Part shown: piece by piece, positions 25,560-36,500 of the stretch
How positions within the stretch are numbered: position 1 is the stretch's first letter
How the letters are laid out: every line of letters begins with the position of its first letter
The notes under the pieces: model-generated
Database searches by the model: none
Told to the model about the DNA's origin: nothing
The model's input: only the letters and a program-made list of their open reading frames with translations
From: Apium graveolens
Lineage: Eukaryota; Streptophyta; Magnoliopsida; Apiales; Apiaceae
NCBI RefSeq assembly: GCF_009905375.1
Contig: NC_133647.1
Coordinates: 171,288,790-171,352,789 of the forward strand
DNA: 64,000 nt
Direction of reading: 5' to 3'
Translations under genes and position numbers: made by a program

Positions 25560-27896
25560 ATATCGGACACAGAAACTCCAACTAAGCCTACCACAACTGA
25601 GGAACCACCAAAGACACAAATTCAGAGTCGGTATGAGACCATCAGAGTCCCCATACTGAGACCATCTGAATATCCCATATGGAAGGTAAGGATGACCATG
25701 TTCCTGGAAGCAACAGATCCAGAATACCTGGATAAAATCAAGGAAGGTCCTCACAAACCAACCAAACTCGCTGTTGCAGTTGCAGGTGAAGCAGCAATGA
25801 CCGTACCAAAGGAGAAGAGTGATTATACTGCTGAGGACATAGCATCAATTGCTAAGGATGCTAAGGTACGACACTTACTGCATAGTGCCATTGATAATGT
25901 AATGTCAAAAAGGGTAATCAACTGCAAGACTGCTAAGGAGATATGGGATGCTCTGGAAACAAGGTGTCAGGGAACTGACACAATTAAGAAGAACAGGAAG
26001 ACAATACTCACTCAAGAGTATGAACACTTTGACTCAAAGACTAATGAGTCACTGAATGATTTATATGATAGATTTGTCAAACTTTTGAATGATTTGTCAT
26101 TGGTTGATAAAGAGTATGATCTTGAAGATTCAAACCTTAAGTACCTGTTAGCTCTTCCTGAATGCTGGGATTTGAAGGCAACGACAATAAGAGACAACTA
26201 CAATCTTGATGAAACAACTTTTGACGAAATCTATGGAATGCTCAAGACTCATGAACTGGAGATGGAACAAAGAAGCAAGAGGAAAGGAGGAAATTCAAAG
26301 ACAGTTGCTCTTAAGGCTGAAGAAGAATTCCCCAAAGCAGCTTCCTCAAAGAAAGACAAGGGTAAAGCTCTTTTCATAAAGTCTGATACTGAGTCATCAA
26401 GTTCTGAGAGTGATGATGACTCAGATTCTGAAAGCTTGCCTGAGACTGATGCTGATGAGGAGATGATGAAGCTGTGTGCTCTTATGGTGAAAGGAATCAC
26501 CAAGATTGCATACAGGAAGTTCAGGAAGGGAAAGAAGTTTTCCAGGAAAAGTATAAGTTCTGATAAGAAGAATTTCAGAAGATCTGAAGGCAGAGGAGGA
26601 AAGTCTGACAGAGGAGATTACACCAATGTTAAATGCTATAACTGTGGTGAGAAAGGCCACATATCTCCTGACTGCAAGAAGGTAAAGGGTGACAGAGGCA
26701 AGGCTCTTGTCACAAAGCAGAAAAGCTGGACAGACACTTCAGACTCTGAAAGTGAGGAGAACTATGCATTGATGGCAAATGCTGATAAAGAAAGTGCTGA
26801 GAGCAGTTCTGAAGCTGCTGAAACAAAGGTACCTCAGACTACTTATGCTTTTCATACTGATGATATTAATGAGTTTAGAAGATATCTTAAAACCATGTTT
26901 GTTAGTTATAGAGATCAAACCTTAACATGTGAAAGATTAACTTCTGAAAATCTTGCTTTTAAGAAAAGAAATGATTTCTTAGAAAAAGAGTTAGTTATAT
27001 TCCATCAAACTCAGAAGGATAGAGATGATGCTTTTTATGTTAGGGATGAAGTGCTAAAAATGAATGAATCTCTAAAAACTGAGTTAGAAAAGGAAAGAGA
27101 GATAATCAGGACTTGGACTAACTCTGGCAGAACAACTCAAAATTTGCTAAGTAGTAAAAATTGGAAAGAGGGCTTAGGTTATGGAGAGAATAAGAATGAT
27201 AAAGGAACTGAAGAAATTAAGCCTGTTGTTAAGCAAAAGCCAAAGTTAAAACCTGTTAAGTTTGTAACTGTAAAGTCTGATAATGAGAAATCAGAAGTTA
27301 AAGAGGAATTAACTTCTGACAAACTAAAACAGATAAAGACAGCTGAAGTAAACATAGGCTTAATGACAAAGAAGCAGCTTAAGCATAAGCTGAAAGATGT
27401 CAAGAATGCAAACAAGGTAAAATCACCTAGGAAAAATAGGAATGGAAAGGAAGGTGTGAATAAAAGCAATGATTATAAACCTGTTCCTGATGCTCCTAGG
27501 AAAACATGTCATAACTGTGGAAGTTCTAACCATCTGGCTTCTTTTTGCAGGAAAAATAAGAATATTAACTCCTTACCTTCAAAATCAGGAGTTAAGAGTC
27601 AGTCTGTTAGATACAAACCACAAAATCCTTATTTTCATTGTGGTAGTTTATGGCATTCCATTTATACTTGTAAGGAATATCATAGTTTGTACTATGATTA
27701 TTATCAAATAAAACCTTCTTTGAAGAAAGTTTCCATTGTTCCTTCTAGTGTAAATTCTGATTCAAAGTCTGATAATGTAAATTCTGATAAGAAAAATGTT
27801 AACATAAACTCTGATGCTAAATCCGCTGCAAATGTTAACAGACTTAATAAGGCCAAAGGATCCAAGCATGTCTGGGTCCTTAAAACTAATCATTAG
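25560..27896 (+). CDS. gag: Element C gag (nucleocapsid)
   Basis: This open frame encodes the capsid/nucleocapsid that packages element RNA. The first in-frame ATG is at 25692, but the conserved N-terminus (RPSEYPIWKVRM) begins upstream in the same frame. The frame can be followed back to 25560, where ATA stands at the likely original start. The UBN2-type gag domain (NCKTAKEIWDALE, then TILTQEYEHFDS) is followed by an acidic Ser/Asp-rich linker and a CCHC knuckle CYNCGEKGHISPDC (26634-26675, residue 315 from 25692). A coiled-coil segment lies at about 26860-27110, a second knuckle CHNCGSSNHLASFC at 27507-27548, and a third, incomplete one ends SLWHSIYTC. It ends TAG 27894-27896, 12 nt before the pol frame. 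Length, about 734-779 residues, is normal for Sirevirus gag. Confidence 0.88.
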   Translation: MSDTETPTKPTTTEEPPKTQIQSRYETIRVPILRPSEYPIWKVRMTMFLEATDPEYLDKIKEGPHKPTKLAVAVAGEAAMTVPKEKSDYTAEDIASIAKDAKVRHLLHSAIDNVMSKRVINCKTAKEIWDALETRCQGTDTIKKNRKTILTQEYEHFDSKTNESLNDLYDRFVKLLNDLSLVDKEYDLEDSNLKYLLALPECWDLKATTIRDNYNLDETTFDEIYGMLKTHELEMEQRSKRKGGNSKTVALKAEEEFPKAASSKKDKGKALFIKSDTESSSSESDDDSDSESLPETDADEEMMKLCALMVKGITKIAYRKFRKGKKFSRKSISSDKKNFRRSEGRGGKSDRGDYTNVKCYNCGEKGHISPDCKKVKGDRGKALVTKQKSWTDTSDSESEENYALMANADKESAESSSEAAETKVPQTTYAFHTDDINEFRRYLKTMFVSYRDQTLTCERLTSENLAFKKRNDFLEKELVIFHQTQKDRDDAFYVRDEVLKMNESLKTELEKEREIIRTWTNSGRTTQNLLSSKNWKEGLGYGENKNDKGTEEIKPVVKQKPKLKPVKFVTVKSDNEKSEVKEELTSDKLKQIKTAEVNIGLMTKKQLKHKLKDVKNANKVKSPRKNRNGKEGVNKSNDYKPVPDAPRKTCHNCGSSNHLASFCRKNKNINSLPSKSGVKSQSVRYKPQNPYFHCGSLWHSIYTCKEYHSLYYDYYQIKPSLKKVSIVPSSVNSDSKSDNVNSDKKNVNINSDAKSAANVNRLNKAKGSKHVWVLKTNH

Positions 27897-27914
27897 TGGT
27901 CTTTGTAATTGCAG
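27882..27914 (+). promoter_or_regulatory. gag-pol boundary of C with double stop and splice-acceptor-like block
   Basis: gag ends in TAG (27894-27896). A second in-frame TAA lies at 27906-27908, and pol follows in the same frame. Across the boundary the sequence reads ctaat, about 20 nt of T-rich DNA, then ttgcag/GG, like a plant branch site and 3' splice acceptor. D has ctaat then gtag at 53911-53929, and B has a T-rich gtgtgtag/GG at 9361-9379. A function is inferred only. Confidence 0.35.
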
Positions 27915-30900
27915 GGCAACAGGAAAAACATCCTAGTTCTGGACAGTGGATGTTCAGGACATATGACTGGAAATAAAGCCCTGCTATTAGACTTTGTGGA
28001 GAAGGCTGACCCAAGTGTTTCTTATGGAGATGGCAACATTGGAAAAACATTGGAATATGGCAATATCAATCTTGGGAATGTCATCATTAAGGAAGTAGCT
28101 CTGGTCTCAGGACTTAAACACAATCTGCTGAGTGTCAGTCAAATCTGTGACAGAGGTTATCATGTGGATTTCTTTGAAGAACACTGTGAAATTGTAAGTA
28201 AATCTATAGGCAAAGTTGTTCTGAAAGGATACAGGCATGGTAACATCTATGAAGCCAATCTTTCAACAAGTACCGATGGTTCTGCAATCTGTCTGATGAG
28301 TAGAGCATCAATTGAAGAAAGCTGGAATTGACACAAGAAACTCTCTCATTTAAATTTCAACAATATAAATGAGTTGGTCAAGAAAGATATTGTGAGAGGA
28401 CTGCCAAAGTCAGTATTTGCTCCTGATGGCCTTTGTGATTCTTGTCAGAAGGCCAAACAAAGAAAATCTTCATTCAAGAGCAAGACTGATTCATCAATTC
28501 TTGAGCCTTATCATCTTATACATGTTGATCTATTTGGTCCAGTAAATGTCATGTCTATTGCAAAGAAGAAGTATGCGTTGGTCATAGTGGATGAGTTCAC
28601 CAGATACACATGGGTGTATTTCTTGCACACAAAAAGTGAAACTGCATCTATCTTGATTGATCATGTCAAACAGCTGGATAAAATGGTCAAAGATTCTATG
28701 AAAATTTTAAGGAGTGATAATGGCACTGAGTTCAAGAATTTGAAAATGGAAGAGTTCTGCAAAAGCCATGGAATAAAGCAGGAATTTTCTGCTCCTGGCA
28801 CTCCACAGCAAAATGGAGTTGTTGAAAGGAAGAATAGAACTCTCATTGAAGCTGCACATACAATGCTTGAAGAAGCAAAGCTTCCAACCTATTTCTGGGC
28901 TGAAGCTGTGCAGACTGCTTGTTTTACTCAAAATGCAACACTCATTAACAAGCATGGAAAAACACCATATGAGATGGTGAAGAAAAAGAAGCTAAATCTG
29001 AAATATTTTCATGTATTTGGATGCAAGTGTTTTGTTCTCAAGACTCATCCTGAACAGCTATCAAAGTTTGATCTAAAAGCTGATGAAGGAATCTTTGTTG
29101 GATATCCACTTTCCACAAAAGCCTTCAGAGTCTATAATTTGAGAACAAAAGTGGTCATGGAATCTATCAATGTCTCTTTTGATGACAAGAAGATCACTGG
29201 TCTTAAAGATTTCATTGACCATGATCAGCTGAGATTTGAAAATGAAGACTCATATTCTGATACTGAAAATCCTGACAGTCTAAGTCCTGATACTGCAAAC
29301 TCTGATGGATTAAACTCTGATGTTATTGAAACTGTGGTGACTACGTTAAAGGAAGATGCCCCTATGCAGGGGGAGCATACTCAAGATCCTACCACATCTC
29401 AAGAAACATCCGAACATGCATCTGGCTCTTCAAGTTCTGATTCGTCAAGTTCTGATAAGCCAAGTTCTGATAGTACTGAAAATCTAAATACTGAAGAATC
29501 CAACTCAGAGAGCATAGTTTCAGGGGGAGCATCAGAAAATGAAAATAAAGATAGCATGAATCATGGGGGAGCATCCAGTTCTAGAGAAAATCTTCCATCT
29601 GTAAGGAAGTGGACAAAATCACATACACCTGATTTGATAATTGGAAATCCTGATGCAGGTGTCAGAACTAGAACAGGTACTTCAAATGAGTGTCTTTACA
29701 ATTCTTTTCTCTCTCAGACTGAGCCAAAGAAAGTGGAAGAAGCTCTTCAAGATGTTGATTGGGTGCAAGCAATGCAGGAAGAGTTGAATGAATTTGAAAG
29801 AAACAAAGTCTGGACCCTAGTACCAAGACCAAAGAATAGATCTGTTGTTGGTACAAAGTGGGTATTCAGAAACAAAACTGACAGTGATGGCATAATTACA
29901 AGGAATAAGGCAAGGCTGGTTGCAAAAGGATATTCTCAACAGGAGGGAATTGATTATGATGAAACATTTGTACCAGTTGCTAGGTTAGAAGCCATAAAGA
30001 TATTTTTGGCTTATGCTGCTCACAAAAAGTTTACTGTCTTTCAAATGGATGTGAAAAGTGCTTTTCTCAATGGAGAATTGGAGGAAGAGGTATATGTTGA
30101 ACAACCTCCAGGTTTTGTAGATACCAAACATCCAGACTATGTCTACAGACTTGACAAAGCACTTTATGGACTTAAGCAAGCTCCTAGAGCATGGTATGAA
30201 ACTTTAGCTCAGTTTCTTCTGGAAAGTGTATTCCACAGAGGGACAATAGACAAAACAATGTTCTACCTCAACCATGGAAAGGACTTACTTCTGGTCCAGA
30301 TTTATGTTGATGATATCATTTTTGGATCTACAAATGACAAACTTTGCAAGAAGTTTGCCAAACTAATGCAGTCAAGATATCATATGAGTATGATGGGGGA
30401 ACTTAGCTATTTTCTGGGCCTTCAAGTCAAGCAAAATGAGGAAGGCACTTTTATTTGTCAAACCAAGTACACCGGAAACTTGCTAAAGAAATTTGGAATG
30501 CAAGATTGTTCAAGTGCATCCACTCCAATGGCCACTGCAACAAAACTGGATAAGGATACCGGTAAATCAGTAGATATTACTGACTACAGAGGTATGATTG
30601 GCTCTCTACTCTATCTAACTGCTAGTAGACCTGATATCATGTATGCTACCTATCTTTGTGCAAGATTTCAAGCAGATCCAAGAGAACCTCACTTAACAAC
30701 TGTAAAAAGAATCTTTAAGTATCTTAAAGGAACAGCTGCTCTGGGATTATGGTATCCTAGAGAATCAGATTTTAAACTAATAGGTTACTCAGATGCAGAT
30801 TTTGCAGGTTGCAAAATTGACAGGAAAAGCACAAGTGGAAGCTGCCAATTTCTTGGAGGCAGATTGGTTTCTTGGTACAGCAAGAAACAAAAGTCAATTT

Positions 30901-31259
30901 CCACATCAACTGCAGAAGCAGAGTATATTGCTGCAGGAAGCTGTTATGCACAGATTCTTTGGATGAAGAATCAGTTACTGGATTATGGGTTAACATATTT
31001 CAAAATCCCTATTTACTGTGGTAATCAAAGTGCTATTGCTATGACAGGTAATCCAGTTCAACACTCAATGACAAAGTACATCAGCATTAGGTACCATTTC
31101 ATCAGGGAACATGTGGATGAAGGTACAGTGGAATTGCATTTTGTTCCCACAGATCAACGGTTGGCAGATATCTTCACAAAACCATTATGTGAAGCTACTT
31201 TTACAAGATTGGTAAATGAACTTGGAATGGTTTCAGGTTCTTTCTCTAAATCTGCTTAG
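27909..31259 (+). CDS. pol: Element C pol: protease, integrase, reverse transcriptase, RNase H (one nonsense codon)
   Basis: This is a single frame of about 1116 codons with one TGA at 28329-28331, where the copia consensus has Trp (ESWxWHKKLSH). The protease has [11 protein letters not shown] (Asp codon 27942). GAG-pre-integrase HHCC follows, then integrase with Asp codons at 28527 and 28716 and Glu at 28824, exactly D(35)E. A Ser/Asp-rich spacer (29240-29560) precedes RT, with YVDD at 30303-30314, and RNase H. Oddities lie in RNase H: the usual CDN motif reads CGN (Gly codon 31020-31022) and the usual KHIDI motif reads KYISI (31075-31089), so conserved acidic and His residues are lost. The product acts in virus-like particles; this copy is probably defective at RNase H. 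Confidence 0.92.
29250..29495 (+). repeat. Cluster of (A)AGTTCTGAT words in C pol spacer
   Basis: About nine copies of TTCTGAT, CTCTGAT or CCTGATA-type variants occur here, including three AAGTTCTGAT within about 45 bp (29432, 29447, 29462), read as Ser-Ser-Asp. The spacer lies between integrase and RT, the same position as the CCGTCGG cluster in A and B pol. Confidence 0.7.
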
Positions 31260-32697
31260 ACTTGTTCTGTGTTATCAGACTTTATGTTCAGTATTTACAG
31301 AATTAATCTCATTATGTATTCTGTGCTTAATTGATAAATGTCTTTAAGTACTGACTGTTGTCTGATATATGTTTCTAAACTATGATAAGTGATATGTTTG
31401 TTCTAGTACCTATTCATTCCTATGAGGATAACTGTGCTAGATACTGACCTAGTAGTCTTCAATAAACAAAATGATTCCATGGAAGAAGTAATTATTTCAG
31501 TGGAAATCTTATGACACTAGCAAATTCTGATAACTGAGCTTAGTTAAGTTTACTTTGTATATCTTATTACTAAGTCACAAATTAGAATAATGCTACTCAT
31601 CTGTTAAGTTCTGATACTAGTAAAACTGCTGAATGTACTAAGTGCTGATAAACCTCTCTTATCAAAAGAAAAAAAGCAAAAAGATCAAAGATTAAAATCA
31701 GGTACTCCTTTGAGATCTAGAGTAAAAATGTGGAAGGGACGACCCAAGTGCATTGCTGGTATTAAGTAAATATGCATCAGAAAAGCAAAATATTTTCTTG
31801 GTGACTTTTCACACTCTATGATTACTGGAGAAATACTCTTAAAATAGCATAAATTCTGATAAACAGTCGTGACTCACTTACACTGAGAAGCCACTGTAAA
31901 ACAGAATTGCAAAAGATACATAAAATTAGCACAAAACAGTTGAGATGGACTCTAGCATGAACTCATTCATCAGTAGGTTTCAGGACAATGACAGATCTTT
32001 AGCAAAATTTTAGTTATGCCTTATTTCTAAGATGTACTGAAGTGAATCAGACTTTACTCTTTGTCTGTTTTTTTTTTGCTTAATGCACACACACTAATCA
32101 CTCCATCTGAATGATGAAAATTTCTATGGTGGTCTATATTATTTTAGATAAACAGTCATTGTGTCATTATTGCACAAATTCTGAGGACAAGTTCTAAGTT
32201 ACACGTTCTGATGATTAAGTTCTGACGTCCATAACTCAGAACTTGTATGAGTATTTACTAAGATAGGCATTCCTTTTTCGAGTTAAGAAATTATGCTCTG
32301 ATGACTGTTAAGTTCTGGTATAGGTCTAAGTTCTGATTTCTCAGTCTAATCCTTTACTTGGCTTATCTTTGAATAAAATTTGATAACAGTCTCAGTTCGT
32401 ACTCGAATATGTTGAAGTGGAAGATTAATAGTCACTGTGATTAGGATTAATGGTATTTGTACTTGAACAGTCCACTGTTTCTTGTGTCTTATGCGGTCTA
32501 GACCATGATTCCTCTTTCCAATGACTGTTATTCTTTTTCAAAGTCTAGGGAGACGAGGTAGAATTAATTCTACCTGTCAGCATTAAATATCTTTGCGTCT
32601 CTTGGCATTCTCTTGCCTATATAAGCAACCACTTCACATCAGTCTTTCCATCACGTTCTTCTCACACACTTATCCTCCTTCTTCTATCAAAAACACA
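31260..32697 (+). promoter_or_regulatory. Element C long linker with word copies and a core promoter
   Basis: These 1.4 kb after pol have no long ORF. Copies of AAGTTCTGAT or close variants lie near 31523, 31604, 31640, 31850, 32205, 32217, 32318 and 32333. The 3' end has a TATA box (tatataag, 32618-32625), then a leader of about 50 bp rich in CT and CA before the ATG at 32698. This mirrors the A and B linkers but is longer. Confidence 0.55.
32618..32625 (+). promoter_or_regulatory. TATA box before the small ORF of C
   Basis: tatataag lies 73-80 bp upstream of the ATG at 32698, and a pyrimidine/A-rich leader follows. Spacing and composition fit a plant core promoter. Confidence 0.5.
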
Positions 32698-32973
32698 ATG
32701 GTTCGATACAACATGTTTTTGAACAACCAAACCTTCACTATGGAGCTAAGTTGTGCCGAGTGGCAGCAGGAGTGGCATGTAACAGCCATTCCTGAGGAGA
32801 TCTGGGATTCTGTCCCACAGGAGGTGCTAACTCACCTTCTATTCTTCTATATGGATTACCATCGCCATCTGGAGCGATTGGAGGAGGAAAGGCGGGAAGC
32901 TATCCGTCAGCAAGAGCGAATCATACGACTCGCCATCTTGTTCGTCAAAGATAGGAAGAGGAAGATGACTTAA
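32698..32973 (+). CDS. Small ORF of element C, 91 residues, unknown function
   Basis: I do not recognise this protein. The ATG at 32698 is the first after the TATA box and follows aacaca, a reasonable plant start context. The protein has a Trp-rich, acidic N-terminal half (SCAEWQQEWHV, then PEEIWDSVPQEV). The C-terminal half is a charged helix (HRHLERLEEERREAIRQQ) ending in basic RKRKM, which could be a coiled coil with a nuclear-type basic tail. It lies alone between pol and ORF3, with about 580 bp before the ORF3 start; those bases hold AT-rich sequence with polyadenylation-like AATAAA variants near 33125 and the second TATA box. A and B have no equivalent. It is intact, but one copy cannot show that it is under selection. 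Confidence 0.5.
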   Translation: MVRYNMFLNNQTFTMELSCAEWQQEWHVTAIPEEIWDSVPQEVLTHLLFFYMDYHRHLERLEEERREAIRQQERIIRLAILFVKDRKRKMT

Positions 32974-33396
32974 TCTTGTCTTCTTCCTATTCTTCTTCAT
33001 CCTCAGCTTTGTCAGGCTTCTTAGCTAGGACTAAAGCTGTTGATGTTAGGATTAGAAGCTTAGGGAAAATCTTGTATAAGTATTGATGTAATTTCCATTT
33101 CATAAATGTATTGACTTGATATATTAATGAAAATTGTTTTTACTTCCCACTTACTCATCTAAATTATCTTGGTCATTTTCATGTGATGTATTTTCAGAAT
33201 ATTAATGTTGCAGTGAAAAATAATTCAATCAGTGCTAACGGTTTAAATTTTGAATTAAAACTGTTTCTCTTGATTAATGGAACGGTTTTTCCTTGAAACA
33301 AGGCAACTGGGTAAGTAATCATTCCTGTTTTCTCGAGCCCAGTAACTATCCGTTATTACTGCATGTCTGACAGGTGTCCAACGGTAATATTTTTTT

Positions 33397-33404
33397 GTAT
33401 AAGT
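33397..33404 (+). promoter_or_regulatory. TATA-like box before C ORF3
   Basis: gtataagt in a T-rich setting lies about 155 bp before the ORF3 ATG (33558). A leader rich in TCTCTT/CTTT follows, as before A and B ORF3. Confidence 0.45.
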
Positions 33405-33557
33405 ACAGCAGAGAGAAGATTTCTGTAATCTTTTTAATTTCTTCATCTTTTATCTCTCTTCTTACTTTTACTCTCCTTCACTTTACTTTTTCCGTTGTTT
33501 TCATACAGACATTATATCAAACACCTATCAGGCATACTTAATTCTCAATTTTTTCAC

Positions 33558-36500
33558 ATGGCACCAAAGGATTTAATCATTGATGGAGCAAAGTTTGTTC
33601 CAAACAACTATGCTGCAATTCTTGATCATGCTGAAGCTCCATCTGAATTGCACTTTGTGCAAGATCTTCTTGCACATAGTGAGGTTGGGTACGCCTTAAC
33701 TCAGCCTGAATTATTTTCAAGTCAACAAGTTCTGAGGTTCTGGAGGACTGGAGTTTTTGATGATGGTGGTAACCGTGGAACTCCCAGTATTATCTTCCAA
33801 GTGGGTGATTCATCCTTTGTAGTCACTCCTGGTACAGTACGCAGGGCTTTACATCTTCCAGAGGATTGTACTTTCTCAGTTCCAGAGGACTCAGCCCTTC
33901 GGGAGTTAATGGCTGAATTGGGATATGAAAAGAGTCTGACGAAACTTGGACAGTTGAAACGGGCTAATATCAGAAGAGAATGGAGTTTCTTCTTTGATTG
34001 CATCACCAAAGCTTTTGGGAACAAATGTTCAAATTTTGATGCTATCCCAATTCTGAGTCAGCACATAGGGTATGCTATTATCCATCAAACTCATTTTGAT
34101 TTTGCAACTGGAATAATTGGTTTTATTGGGGATAGGATGACAGAGGATCGAGATGTTGTTTATTTTACTAGATTCTGTCAACTTATTTACACTTACTGTA
34201 CTGATGAACCTCATTTAGTCAGCACTCAAACCCCACCTTTTAAGGTTGCAAAACGATACTTTAATGACCTGGTAAATGCTGATACTAAGAAGAAAATGGT
34301 TAGACCATTACAGATTCCTAAGTCTGTAAAACAGATCCTGGTAAATGATGATCCTGATACCTATAGATCTGTTTACTCTGATGTCCAACCACCTCCAACC
34401 ACCCAAAATCCATCAACCTCAGTACCTACCTCTCATTCTACTCAACCTACCCTCAGAACTTATCTCCAATCCTATCTCTCCATTTCACAGACTGCTCAAC
34501 CTTCTTCTTCAGCACCTACTGTGAAGCCTACATCCTCTAAGCCAAAGAGAACAAAGACTGTTCCTCAAACACCTCAAAAGAGGAGGAGATTTACTTTGAG
34601 AGATGAATCAGATTCTGAGGAATAGATTCCTTCTTCAGAACCTGTGGTGGTTGAAGCTGAGAAAGCAACTTCTCAGAAGGATTCTGAAATTGGGGGTTCT
34701 AGGCTTCTCAAGAGGCTTAGACGTATGATAGTTCCTGAAACTCCCAAGGAATCCAAATCAACAAGGAAGTACAAGAAACAGAGGGCACAAAGGCCAGTTT
34801 CAGATGATGAGGAGGAAGCAGCTAAGGAAGGGGATCAGGAATCTCTGATCTCACAAGACAAGGAATTTGCTCCAGTCACTTCTTCTCCATCAACTCCATC
34901 TCAGGAAGCTGTATCTGACAAGGCTAACTCACCATCTGTGTCTCTTGTTGATCCAGGCACAAGTGCTGAAATTGATATTCAGAACCTGGTTGTGCCTGCA
35001 ATACTTTTCTTAGAAGCTCCAACAGCAAATAATCCTTCCACAACACCTGTTACTAATGCTGTTCAAACTCCAGAGTTATCAACAACACCTTCTCTGCATC
35101 AAGATGCTGATGATCAGATTTTAGGTGAGCATCAGGATATGGCTGTTGATCAGAACTTAGTATCAGATCAGCAATTAGAGGATGCTGAAGCCTCCATTGC
35201 TACTCACACTGTTGTCTTATCAAAAGATACTGATTCTTTAAGTTCTGATGCTGCCAATATTGGAGATACTGGTGAAGCTGCTACAACTGTAGATGCTGAT
35301 GAAGCAGGTCCTTCAGGACATACTCCTCCACCGACTCTTCCTAAGTCTGAACTGGTAAAGGAGTTTGTTATCAGGGATGCACCAGTGCCTTGGAGTGAAA
35401 CTCATGCAGGTCAGAAGTGGACTAAGGAATGGAACTCAGTTTCATGTGTTCCAAATGCTTTACATCTTGCTGAGCACTTGACTAAAGCTGATGAAATGTT
35501 AAATTCTGATGATTTTAAAACCCAGCTTAGAGTCACTGCATTGAGTACTAAACATCTACAAGGTCTTCATTCCAATACTCATACAGAGCTACACAAGATT
35601 CAGGAGAACTTTATCAAACAGGAACAAGTTTGGAAAATTGATAAGAAAAAGTTCTTCCAACCTACCATTGACAGGGTTGCTTACATTGAGAAAACTCAAG
35701 AGAAACAACAAGCTCAGATTGATCAAATTCTGACAAATCAAGCTTCTCAGCAATCGCAACTTACTGAAATCCAGACCTCAGTGGAACTACTTATCTCTCT
35801 TTTATTACCTGCTGATGCCAAAAAGGGGGAGAAGGTAATTAAGTCCAAATGCACAACCAACAAGACACTGCAAGGAAAGGATGATGGAAAAGATGACCAA
35901 GGAACCTCTGGAATGGGTAGTGGTCATAGTCAAGGTAGAAGGTTTACATCAAGACAAGCTAGTCACAGAACAAGTTCTGATACTGGGAAAAGAATAAGTT
36001 CTGCTGCTGGTAAAAGGATAAGTTCTGATAAACTTCTAGATCTTGATGAGGAAATGTCAAGACAGTTATTTCTTCAAGAAAATCCAGGGATGGACTTGGA
36101 AAGTTTAAAGGAAGAAGAAGCCAGACTTAAATCAGAGAAAGTCACATCTAAATCTGAAGCTTCTGGTAAAAAGTTACTTCCAAAACCTAAAGGCATTGTG
36201 ATCAAAGAAAGGACACATACTGAAGCAACTTTGGCTAGATCACAACCACAGATAGATCCAAGATCCAAGGGTAAAGAAAAGGTTGGTGAACCTATCAAAG
36301 CTTATGTACCTCCTGAGGAAGAAGAAATTACTAATGGAAAAGATGATCTTGCTCTGACTACAAGAAAAGTTCTTAAAACAACCTCTGACATGGCTCAAGT
36401 TGTTCAGAGTCAAGAAATTGTAAGTTCTGATATTCAGAAGAAGCAAGTAACCTCTGACAGTGCTCAAGTTAACTTGATATCAGAAAATAGATCAAAGACA

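Noticed and set aside
32593..32697. Upstream extension of the small C ORF to 32593
   Set aside because: The extension crosses the TATA box and likely leader, so the ATG at 32698 is the better start.
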